This document shows positions 7,851-17,400 of a stretch of 64,000 nt of DNA, piece after piece. Source of the stretch: Chryseobacterium gleum (GTDB lineage: Bacteria; Bacteroidota; Bacteroidia; Flavobacteriales; Flavobacteriaceae); assembly GCA_945897915.1 (NCBI GenBank), contig CAMDGB010000002.1, positions 1 through 64,000 of the forward strand, in the 5' to 3' direction. The position numbers and the translations under genes are program-made. The notes under the pieces are model-generated. The model ran no database searches. It was not told the origin of the DNA and worked only from the letters and a program-made list of their open reading frames with translations. The first letter of the stretch is position 1. Each line of letters starts with the position of its first letter.

Positions 7851-8837
7851 TTAAACTAAATAGAAGAATGTAAATACAAACACCCATACTAAATCGACAA
7901 AGTGCCAATATAAACCAACCTTCTCTACCATTTCATAACTTTTTCTTCTTTCGTATGTTCCTAATAATACATTAAAGAAAACTAAGATATTTAGCAAAAC
8001 ACCAGAGAATACGTGGAAACCGTGGAAACCAGTAATGAAAAAGAAGAAATTTGCGAATAATTTATGACCATATTCGTTTCTGATTAAACTAGCACCTTCT
8101 ACTACTAAAATTGCATCTTTCAATCTAGATTCTGATTCAGCACGAGAAAGCACTGTTTTTTCTTTTTTCTTTGTAATAAATTCTGTTCTTACTAGAATTT
8201 CAGGATGTGATTTAAATCCAGCCATTACTTCATTAACTGAGTATTCAGGTAATGCATGGTCTTCTTCCATGAACCAAACACCTTTTTCTCTTGTTAATTG
8301 CTCTCTTTCTTCTGATAAAGTAGCTGCAAATTCTTCTAATTTAACTCTTTTGTATCCTGTTTTTTCAGATTTATCTGCTTTCACAAATTGCAAAATAGCT
8401 CCTCCAGACGTTTCTACAGCTCCATATTCCCCTTTGATGAAATTTTTCCATTCCCAAGCTTGAGAACCTAAGAACATAAAACCACCAACAACAGTAAGTA
8501 ACATGTAAATAGCAACTTTTGTTTTTTGTAATTTATGACCAGCATCAACAGCAATAACCATTGTTACTGATGAAAAGATAAGAATAAAAGTCATCAATGC
8601 AACATAATACATAGGTGCGTTTACACCGTGTAAAAATGGAAAGTGAGTAAATACCTCATCGGCAATTGGCCAAGTTTCGATAAATTTAAATCTAGAAAAT
8701 CCGTAAGACGCTATAAAACCTGAAAAAGTTAATGCATCTGATACGATGAAAAACCACATCATCATTTTACCGTAAGTGATTCCCATTGGTCCAGGACCTC
8801 CGTCTAAAGCGTGTTCATTATTAACCGTAGCGCTCAT
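7851..8837 (-). CDS. Cytochrome c oxidase subunit III with large internal insertion
   Basis: 328-residue subunit III of the heme-copper oxidase. The N-terminal part has TM helices with WFFIVSDALTFSGFIASY, and the C-terminal part has the family-typical FFFFITGFHGFHVFSG and GLYWHFVDLVWVFVFTFFY. Between about residues 145 and 255 there is a charged, non-hydrophobic insertion (KADKSEKTGYKRVKLEEF onward) absent from standard subunit III proteins of about 200-260 residues. It probably forms a soluble domain between helices. It sits 44 bp downstream of a second, standard-length subunit III paralogue, in one operon with subunit IV. Confidence 0.88.
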   Translation of the reverse strand: MSATVNNEHALDGGPGPMGITYGKMMMWFFIVSDALTFSGFIASYGFSRFKFIETWPIADEVFTHFPFLHGVNAPMYYVALMTFILIFSSVTMVIAVDAGHKLQKTKVAIYMLLTVVGGFMFLGSQAWEWKNFIKGEYGAVETSGGAILQFVKADKSEKTGYKRVKLEEFAATLSEEREQLTREKGVWFMEEDHALPEYSVNEVMAGFKSHPEILVRTEFITKKKEKTVLSRAESESRLKDAILVVEGASLIRNEYGHKLFANFFFFITGFHGFHVFSGVLLNILVFFNVLLGTYERRKSYEMVEKVGLYWHFVDLVWVFVFTFFYLV

Positions 8838-8881
8838 AAAATATTTATTGTTAAAAAGTTTTCAAATTTATTGATTTTTTT

Positions 8882-9466
8882 CTATTTGAAAAAATAGAAA
8901 AATAAAAACAAGTAAACCCAAATAAAATCCATAAAGTGCCAATAGATGCCACTTAGCTCAATACCAAGGTATTGCGAAGAATTGTATTTTTGTTTATAAT
9001 GATTATAAATTACATAAATTAATGAAATCATACCTCCAAGTAAGTGTGCTACATGCACAAATACAAAAGCATACAAAAAAGAGACCGTGACTTTACTCGA
9101 AGAACCAAAAGGAACAAGCCCTTGATTAAACAATAAATCAAATCCTTTAAATTGAAGATACACAAATGACAATCCTAATACTAAAGTAAGTAATAAATAT
9201 ACTTTTGTTAAAGAATGGTTGTTTGATTTTATAGCTCTTTTAGCCAAATAAAACGTGATGCTGCTTATAAGCAATAGTATTGTGCTATATGTAAAAGTAA
9301 CAGGTATTATTAATTCTTTTAACCAATCTGGGCGTTGTTTGCTTACCACAAACGCACTTGTTAATCCTGCAAAAATCATTATTATGCTTATCATAGCAAA
9401 ATACAATAGCATTTTAAATGTTTTTGCTTTTTTATCGTAAGCTTCTTGTTCTGAAATGCTTTTCAT
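8882..9466 (-). CDS. Cytochrome c oxidase subunit III-like protein (short paralogue)
   Basis: 194-residue, about five-TM protein of the subunit III family, ending with GIYWHFMDFIWVYLFLFFY, the conserved last helix. It also has VFVHVAHLLGGMISLIYVIY, equivalent to helix FHGFHV of the larger paralogue. Two subunit III-family genes in tandem are common in Flavobacteria. One may be a structural subunit and the other a CyoC-like or assembly partner; this is inference. It is the first gene after the weak hairpin behind ctaB and is followed by the larger subunit III gene. Confidence 0.85.
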   Translation of the reverse strand: MKSISEQEAYDKKAKTFKMLLYFAMISIIMIFAGLTSAFVVSKQRPDWLKELIIPVTFTYSTILLLISSITFYLAKRAIKSNNHSLTKVYLLLTLVLGLSFVYLQFKGFDLLFNQGLVPFGSSSKVTVSFLYAFVFVHVAHLLGGMISLIYVIYNHYKQKYNSSQYLGIELSGIYWHFMDFIWVYLFLFFYFFK

Positions 9467-9531
9467 TTTTAATTTTTACTTTTTAAACACATAAATTATT
9501 TTGTGCTTTATCTGTTATTATATTTAAAAAA

Positions 9532-9555
9532 AAACATAGCAAATAATCTATGTTT
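9532..9555 (-). terminator. Possible weak terminator after ctaB
   Basis: 8-bp stem AAACATAG / CTATGTTT with an 8-nt loop, followed by a run of U on the minus strand, 18 nt past the ctaB stop. The stem is AT-rich, so read-through into the oxidase genes is likely. Confidence 0.45.
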
Positions 9556-9573
9556 AAATTCTATTCTTTTTAA

Positions 9574-10467
9574 TTATGCAAATTTATCAATTACATAAAT
9601 AATCTGCAACAAAGTTATGTAAGTTACACTAACTAACATCAATTTTTTTGCAGTTTTTGCTTCTCTATTTTTATATAATTGTATAGCATAAAATAGCATC
9701 CAACAACCTAGTAAGAAAACTACAATTGCCGCTAAAACAGATAATTGCAATTCACCAGTAAAACCGAATACTGGTAAAACGGATGCAATTATTAACCAAA
9801 AAGTATACAAAATAATTTGAATTACTGTTTTAGAATCGCGTTTTCCGGTGGGCAGCATAAAAAAACCTGCTTTTTCATAGTCTTCAAATAAGAACCAACC
9901 AATAGCCCAAAAATGTGGAAATTGCCAAAAAAACTGAACTAAAAATAAGGTTCCTGCTTCTATTCCAAAATTTCCTGTAGCGGCAACCCAACCTAACATA
10001 AATGGAATGGCACCTGGAAATGCACCAACAAAAACTGATAATGGCGTTAGTGTTTTTAATGGTGTGTACAAACTTACGTACATAAATATAGAAATAGCCC
10101 CAAACATGGCCGTTTTTGGATTGATAATATACAATACGACCAAACCAATAAACGTCATTATAAAACCTAAAATTAAGGCGTTGTTTATAGAAATTCGGCC
10201 TGATGGTATGGGACGGTTTTTGGTTCTATCCATTTTCGCATCCAAATCTTTTTCTATAACTTGATTGAAAATATTTGATGCACCAACCATACAATATCCG
10301 CCAATTGCTAACAAGAATAAAGTAACAACACTAAAAGGATGTTTTACTGAAAACCCCAATAAATACCCTACAATAGAAGAAAAAACCACACTAACTGCTA
10401 AGCCAGCTTTGGTAATTTCTTTAAAATCTAAAAAAATTGATTTTACGTTTATCGTAGTTGTTTTCAA
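9574..10467 (-). CDS. ctaB: Protoheme IX farnesyltransferase (heme O synthase), probable TTG start
   Basis: Transfers a farnesyl group to protoheme to make heme O, the precursor of the heme A used by the oxidase encoded nearby. UbiA-superfamily membrane protein with about nine TM segments. The prenyl-diphosphate-binding motif NIFNQVIEKDLDAKMDRTKN is visible, as is the second Asp-rich loop region FLFEDYEKAGFFMLPTGKRD. The frame opens with an ATG at 10521, but a TATCTTTG promoter box lies at 10489-10496, inside that extension. The first start-capable codon after it is TTG at 10467, giving MKTTTINVKSIFLDFKEITK, which matches the family N-terminus; this start is chosen (297 residues). A weak hairpin separates it from the oxidase genes. 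Confidence 0.88.
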   Translation of the reverse strand: MKTTTINVKSIFLDFKEITKAGLAVSVVFSSIVGYLLGFSVKHPFSVVTLFLLAIGGYCMVGASNIFNQVIEKDLDAKMDRTKNRPIPSGRISINNALILGFIMTFIGLVVLYIINPKTAMFGAISIFMYVSLYTPLKTLTPLSVFVGAFPGAIPFMLGWVAATGNFGIEAGTLFLVQFFWQFPHFWAIGWFLFEDYEKAGFFMLPTGKRDSKTVIQIILYTFWLIIASVLPVFGFTGELQLSVLAAIVVFLLGCWMLFYAIQLYKNREAKTAKKLMLVSVTYITLLQIIYVIDKFA

Positions 10468-10488
10468 AAGTAAATTTTTAATCGATTG

Positions 10489-10496
10489 CAAAGATA
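10489..10496 (-). promoter_or_regulatory. -7 box TATCTTTG for ctaB
   Basis: Perfect TAnnTTTG element on the minus strand. With a transcription start about 4 nt downstream, the leader to the TTG at 10467 would be about 18 nt. It excludes the upstream ATG at 10521 from this transcript. Confidence 0.6.
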
Positions 10497-10600
10497 GTAA
10501 GAAGATTTTTGTTTTTAGCAATACTTACTGGGCAAATTCAAAATATTAAAACTAATAAAAAAATGGTTTTTGATAATCTTCATACAAAATATTGATTAAA

Positions 10601-10633
10601 CAAAAAACATCTCAACTAATGTGAGATGTTTTT
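10601..10633 (-). terminator. Intrinsic terminator overlapping the vanZ-like stop codon
   Basis: Stem ACATCTCA (10607-10614) with TGAGATGT (10622-10629), 7-nt loop, flanked by A and T tracts giving a U run in the minus RNA. The last codons of the VanZ-like gene form the 5' arm. Confidence 0.75.
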
Positions 10634-11008
10634 GTTTTGTATTGCATTGTAAAATTTTACTATAAAAAAGCTTGTAATAGCGCCTAAAGCATTTGCTACA
10701 ATATCATACCAGTCAAAAGCCCTGTTTTTTGTATACTTTTCTTGTAAGAATTCAATAGTAATTCCTATGCATAGCGCCATGAATAGCACAATTAAAAAAT
10801 ATCGTAACGAAAAGTGTTTGAAACTTTTTATCCACAAAAAAACAAATACAAAATAAAATATAAAATGTATTATTTTGTCAATATTTTCAATAGGTATTGT
10901 AGGTAGACTTGGCACATCGTTTAAACACAAATAAAAAATTAAAAGTGTCCAAAAAACGGCGCTTATTTTAAAAAAATTATGCCCCAATAAGTGCTGCATA
11001 ATCTTCAC
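10616..11008 (-). CDS. VanZ-like family membrane protein
   Basis: 130-residue protein with four hydrophobic segments (about 12-28, 45-62, 68-88 and 102-120). It has the VanZ-family features [16 protein letters not shown] and [25 protein letters not shown]. VanZ-like proteins are membrane proteins of poorly defined role; the founding member gives low-level teicoplanin resistance, but a resistance role here should not be assumed. The start lies 32 nt inside the 3' end of gcvH, so the two are translationally coupled. The 3' end overlaps a terminator, closing the gcvH-vanZ unit. Confidence 0.85.
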   Translation of the reverse strand: MKIMQHLLGHNFFKISAVFWTLLIFYLCLNDVPSLPTIPIENIDKIIHFIFYFVFVFLWIKSFKHFSLRYFLIVLFMALCIGITIEFLQEKYTKNRAFDWYDIVANALGAITSFFIVKFYNAIQNKNISH

Positions 11009-11357
11009 TTGATAGTAAATATGCTATTTCAGAAGCATCGGATATTTTTACTTTTACCATCCATCCTGCGCCGTAGGAATCAGAATTTACAGCTTCTGGA
11101 TTACTTTCTAAATTGTCATTAAATTCTATAATTTCTCCACTTAATGGCAAAAACAAATCTGAAACCGTTTTAACTGCTTCCACAGTACCAAAAACCTCAT
11201 CTTTAGCTAATGTTTGGTCTAACGTCTCTACTTCAACGTAAACAATATCACCTAATTCTTTTTGTGCAAAATCAGTAATTCCTACAGTTGCTACATCGCC
11301 ATCAATTGAAACCCACTCGTGGTCTTTTGTGTACTTTAAATTCGCTGGTATATTCAT
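10977..11357 (-). CDS. gcvH: Glycine cleavage system H protein
   Basis: 126-residue lipoyl carrier that shuttles the aminomethyl group between the P, T and L proteins of glycine cleavage. The lipoylated lysine is Lys63 in [20 protein letters not shown], and the N-terminal KYTKDHEWV is standard. Full length. The other glycine cleavage genes are not in the window. A TACATTTG promoter box lies about 26 nt upstream, and the 3' end overlaps the VanZ-like gene by 32 nt. The location between sprA and vanZ/ctaB recalls Flavobacterium chromosomes. Confidence 0.96.
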   Translation of the reverse strand: MNIPANLKYTKDHEWVSIDGDVATVGITDFAQKELGDIVYVEVETLDQTLAKDEVFGTVEAVKTVSDLFLPLSGEIIEFNDNLESNPEAVNSDSYGAGWMVKVKISDASEIAYLLSSEDYAALIGA

Positions 11358-11382
11358 CTTATTAATTGTATTTTATTTTTTA

Positions 11383-11390
11383 CAAATGTA
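11383..11390 (-). promoter_or_regulatory. -7 box TACATTTG for gcvH
   Basis: TAnnTTTG match on the minus strand, 25 nt upstream of the gcvH ATG at 11357; predicted leader is about 20 nt. Confidence 0.6.
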
Positions 11391-11400
11391 ATTTATATTC

Positions 11401-11454
11401 TTTAAAGTCGCAAGTAGTACAAACAAAAGTCATAAAGTCGAAAGTCTTAAAGTG
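11401..11454. repeat. Short-period imperfect repeat between gcvH and sprA
   Basis: Drifting AAAGTCG / AAAGTCAT / AAAGTCTT units fill the spacer (AAAGTCGCAAGT near 11404; AAAAGTCATAAAGTCGAAAG near 11425). It lies upstream of the gcvH promoter and downstream of sprA; no terminator is seen for sprA. Confidence 0.6.
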
Positions 11455-11481
11455 ATTGACGTAATGGCTTTCGCCTTAGAA

Positions 11482-14400
11482 TTAGTTTCCGAAATTATAT
11501 CGCAAGGTAAATCCTGAACGGATATTTGTTAACGGGAAAGCTGTTGATATAACCGCTTTAGAAAACTGATGATCATAAAAGAAAATAGCTGTAAAATTCT
11601 TGCTGAAAGAATAATCTGCTGTTAATTTAAATGACCAAATATTTTGTCCACCGCCTAATTGATTATTATTATAATCTAAATACCTTACAATTGTCATGTT
11701 TTTACGTAATGTGAAATCGGCTTTTAGATTGATATCACTTTTAATCAATCCCTGAGCGTTATCTGCTAATTTAGAGTTAATTTGTACGCCTTTAATTCTG
11801 TATCCTAAACGAACGGTGTAATCATTTCCTTGCACTTCAGTTAATAAGTTATTATCGAAACTCATGTTTAAACTTCTGTCTTTTTTAACTTCGGCCATCA
11901 CATTAAATGAATTTTTTAACTCAAAACTCACATTAATTAATGGATTAAATTGTTCTGTTAAATTGACATTTGAAGTAATTATTTCTGGAAACAAATTGCC
12001 TTTTGTATCGGTTGGACTAGGATTTAAATTACTTCTAAAAGCGTTCACACTATAACTGGAACGATAACCATGTTGTATAGAGAATTTTTTGAAATTATCT
12101 TTAAACCAAGCCATCTTCATAAATCCCGTATACTTCAATGTCCAGTTTGGTAACGGGAAGTTAGAAAACAACCCAGTTTGCACCTTAGCAGTTGGTAAAC
12201 CTGAGTATGCCGATAAAAAGGCAGGAACTAAAACACGTTGACTATTTTTTCCAAAACCGGTAGGATAACCATCTAATTCTCTTGGAAAAGATGTAGTGCC
12301 ATAATATGCTTCTGCTAAACGAGTTGCAATTGCGTATCTATTTTTACGGAATCTTTCGAAAATTTCTGATTCATTTTCATCACTAGTTTTAAAAGCTGTT
12401 TTAATCATTACAGTTGAAATACTGAAATTTCCAGTACTAAATGGCGCTCTTGATTGGTAATTTCCAGCAACAGCGTCATATTGTTCTGAATAATTTTCTG
12501 TTATATTTCTTTCCGCATTTATGTCGATTCCTAAGTCGGGTATCAGCTCTAATCTAGCGGTATAATCTAATTTTTTAGATTTAATTTGAGAAAAACTTTG
12601 ATTAAACTCAGGATAATTTGTCAGATAGCCCATTTTTGCGGCTTCGTATCTAATATCAGATTGATCGCCAAAAATAAATCCTAAACTTGGTTTAGAACTT
12701 CCGAAAAATCCTAAACCTGGTAAATAACCTGGTAAAAGCGTCCCGCCAGATTCTGTATAATTTACCTGAATGTTTTTAACAGCAGTTAATAATCCAATTC
12801 CAAATTTAGCAAATGCATTTCTTTCTTCCGTTTGTGGTTGTTTTGGTGCTGTATTAGTAACTTTTTCACCTGGTTTTGGCGGCGCTTTTTTAGTAGTTGC
12901 AGGTTGTTTTTTCTGTTTTTTAGCGGTTAAACCAATGTATTTATAGAACATATTCATATCTAATCCAGCATTTATTTTATGTGAATTAGCATTCTGAATG
13001 GTATTTCCTAATTGATAAATAGTGCCGTCTAACGCTTGAAAAGTTGAAAATGCGTCAGAAGCGCGCTGCCAACTATAATCACCTGTATATACATAAGAAG
13101 ATTTAATAAAACTTAAAGCTGGAATTTTATTAATTGGCAAGTCGTAATTAGCTGTTATTTGTTGATTATGCGTGTTTGCTGTACCAAAATCCCAATAATC
13201 ATTCCATATATCTAAATCATTAATTGGGTTATTTTGAGTGTCAAAATAGTTACGTACAATGTTATTATTAGCTGCAGTGTAATTTAATTTTAACGATTTT
13301 GTGATTGGAAAATTTACGCCATACTGATAATTGAAAAAATAATTTCTTCTATATAAAGGGTCTAAGCCTATACCTTGAACATCAATTAATCTAAATTGTT
13401 GGCGATTAAATTGTCTGGTAATATTAGAATTAAACGTTACGTTACTTGGCAAAAAGTTGAAATTAAAATCACTTATTGCTTTATAATATCCGTTTTTCTT
13501 GAAAAATTTATTTTTCTTAAAAGGTTCTATAGATTTTGCTTTAAATGAATAGGCATAATCTAAAGATGTTTTTTGTTGTTGATCTACCAAATTTTGTACT
13601 TGGTAATCGTGATGTAACATTTCGTTAAAAGAATAAGAAAGTGTAATATTTTCTACATCATAAAAATGTTGTTTTTGTTTGTCGCCTCTATCTTTTTTTA
13701 CACCGATGAAGTTAATACTAGTTCGTTTTGTATAATCTATAGCTCGATTTTGAATTTCTGCTTTTTTATCTTGATTTGATTCGGCAGCAATTACTTCATT
13801 TAATTCTAAATCTTGAAATAGAGGATCGTATTTTGGTGTGATTATTTGTTCGCCTACAGCGTAATTGAAAGGTAAATTTAATTTCCATTTTTTTGGTAAA
13901 ATTTGACCCACATTAAAATTTGATACAATGTCATATTGTTTAACATCTTCTCTACTTCTTTCATTTGGTCCTTGTTCTAAAGCCCCAAAACCAATGGTGC
14001 TTAAACGACCTGTTGCAGAAAAAGTGGCGAAATCGGCTATATTTGTATCTAAATTTGCCACTGCAGCATAACCGCCTTTGTTGTCGATTTCTGACATGCG
14101 TAATTCGTTGAACCAAACCTCCCCTCTTAAAGGGCCAGTAGCTGAAGGATTTGGATTTTTTACCCCAATCATTAAAGTTCTTACTTGTCCGAAATTTGGA
14201 TTTCCTTTTATACCAATATTTAATCTGCTTTTTGAGGAACCTAAAGCACTTTCATTTAAAAAAGCAATTCCGTTAGCATCTGGAACAATTGAACCATCAC
14301 CAGCAATATTTAAACTTTTTATTTTAGATAACAAGGCCAAAGGCAATTCAATTTCGTTATCTGCTAACCAAACATCTTCTGCTGTTCTGGCACTTAAAGA

Positions 14401-17400
14401 ACTTACTCTTAAAGGCATTTCAATTTGATAGAAGTTATCTGTAAAATCATTACCTAATCTAATGAAAGCAACTAATTCGTCATCTTTTAAATCTGTACCA
14501 CTTCCTAAATCAGATTTTAAAGGCTCCGCGTGTAAAAACATGCGTAGTTTTTTGTATTGACGCATATCTACATCTACATTTTTAAAAACGGATCTTGCAT
14601 CATTTTCTTCTAATCCGCCTAATCCTACATTTGAAGGATCTTTTTTATAAATACGTAATGATAAAGACTGTTCGTTTTGATTGATAACCGTATTGTTATT
14701 AAACAATTGCTCTCTATCAACTCCTGGAGGAGCTACGTAAGGAATAGGGCTTCTATTAGCGTTTTCTTGAATATTAACTGCTACTACATCAAAACCAGTA
14801 TCGTCATCAGATACATTGGCATCTAAAGCGTCTAATGTGTACACAAATCGTCTCCACTCGCCTCGAACTAAATCCAAAGTTCCTAAACGAAGCGTTACTT
14901 CATCATTAAAACCAGATAAAAACATTCTCATAAATCGAATGGTTCTGAAGTCGGTAATTGGTCCTTCAATATTTGCAGCAGTTGCTTCTAAAATTGGAAT
15001 TTTATATTGCACCCATCTAACTGGTATAGCATTTCCATTTGGCACTGTTGCTGTAGTAGTTAAAACATCGGAGACATAATTTTGACCCACAACTGGATTT
15101 GGAGAAACTGGAATATTAAATTTATAATACGCATTTATCGTATTCATTGTATTATCTCTATTTAAATCTTCTACATCTGGTACGGTAGAATTTCCTCTAT
15201 TGGTATCTGTTACTGTTATTGGCGAATTTCCTTCTAGTCCGTTATAATTTTTATAGCGATCTAAAATTGTTCCCGTAGTATTTAAATAATATTGATAATT
15301 ATCTGCAGAAGCATCAACAAAAGCAGCAAAAGCTGGATGTTTACTTCTTTCTTCTAAGTCATTTAAACCATTTAAACCAACATCTTGAACCGCTCTATTG
15401 GCTTCATTGGTATCAAAAGCATAAATTAAAGATTGCGAAGCAGGTACTTTTCCCCAGTTTGTAGTATAAGTTGGTTGAGAACCGCCGTTTTCTGGTAACC
15501 CGTTTTCGTATAATTTTCTACCGTCTTTTAAAATATCTTCACTAATTTCCCCTAAATTTAAGGTTAATGTTCCTGTGTTTGAAGGATTCGTAACATCTGT
15601 AGTAGTACCAAAATAGGGATCCATCATCCAAAACTGCACATATTCTACGTTAGATTGTTCAAAATTTGTAGTATTGATGGCACGCATAATTCCCCCCCAA
15701 TTATTTGGCGCGTCAATAGCTGGAAATTGGTTATTTGCAGCAGCTACTGGATTGTAATTGTACGGTCCACGTTCTTTTGGATAATACGTTAAATCTAGCG
15801 TGTTTATTACATTAGTTTGCCCTTGAGGAATATCGATATTTGGAAATAATTCCTGACTAAAAATTCTTCTGGTTTTATTGGTAGAAATATCGTTATCATC
15901 AATTCCTGCTGGCTTGTTTACATAAAAAATTGGATCAATATTATACCAAGAAAGTTTAGCTCTTTTATCTCCATATACCTGATCATTTTCATTTAATTCA
16001 CCTCCAAAACCTATTGGCGTACTCGCTAATGACCAAGCCAAAGGCGATTTTAAATCGATATTAGATTGCGAACCTTCAAAATCATCAATGTACGAAGTAG
16101 GTTCGCCATTAAAATCTGCGGCTTTTGGTGCATTTGGAAATAAATAAGCAAATTCACCTCTGAATGAAAGATTAGATGGCGCTTCTGTTTCTATGTTTGG
16201 TAATTTATTCACCAATCTTGTTAAAAAAGGAACTTCAGTTGAAAAATTGGTATTTAAACCAACTATTGTATTATTTACAGATTCTTGATTGTAATCCGCT
16301 TTTTGCGTAAAAGGCCGTTCAGTCATTTTTAAGAAAGTCGCACCTAATAAAAACTTCTCATTAAATTTATGCTCTACATTTAAACCATAAAATCTTTTGG
16401 TTTGTTGACCGAAAACAGAATTATTTTCCAATGTTACATTTATTGGCGTGTTAGAAGCCATCAAAGACGGATCTAAAATTTGTACTCTACCAGCTTGATA
16501 GTTCACAGTATAATCCACACCTTCTACTAAAACTCTACCACCTGCTGTAACCACAACACTTCCTTGAGGCACATTAAAAGCGTTTAAAGAAATACCATCT
16601 CCTGCAGAAGATTTAAAACTTCCTTTTAGTTTGAATTTATTTTTGGAACTTTCTTGTAAAGCGGCGGCTTGTGTAGATTTATATAAGGTTCTGAATACGT
16701 ATTTTGATTGATTAGAGTTATATGAAAGCGGTGTATCATAATCTTCCGTTAAGGTGGTAACATCTAGTTTGTTAAATAAGTGTTTTCCAAATGGTTCTAC
16801 CGTGGTGAAAATAATTCTTCCATATTGAGAATCAACTGTAATTCCTGGATAAAAATCGAAAAATCCATCGCCATTTGGTTGTGGGTCATTCGTAAAGTTT
16901 AACTTATCTAAATTAAAAACTTTTAATAAAGTGGTGTTGGCCACATTTGAAGGCAGCGCGTCTATACCAGATTGTGTAATGTAATTTAAAGGTGAAGGAT
17001 CTTGGTATAAAATATTAAATTTAAAATCTTGTTGTTGCAATTGGTTTCCACCTGGGATTTGATAGATGTTTTTCATCATTAAGTCCCAACTTGGTTCACT
17101 TACGTTGATTAAACTTCCTTTTAACATTTTTAAAAGTAACGCTTGCGTGGTTGGCACACCTGCTGGATCAACTGTTGTAGATTCTAAACCATCATTTGCA
17201 AATTCACCTACTTGATATACTTCGCCTCCAATTGTATATTGATAGGCTACCGCCAAAACCTCATCATTTTGCAATTTCTGATTTAAGGAAATGTATCCTA
17301 GTTGTGGGTGAAACGTGTATTCTGTAGTTGCTAATTTTCTGGCGTTTTCTAATTTCGAATAATCAATTCCTTCCGAAAAGGTACTTGTGGGATTAGAAAC

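Noticed and set aside
10616..11008. Glycopeptide resistance from the VanZ-like gene
   Set aside because: VanZ-like proteins are widespread membrane proteins; no other van genes are present and Gram-negative bacteria are intrinsically insensitive.
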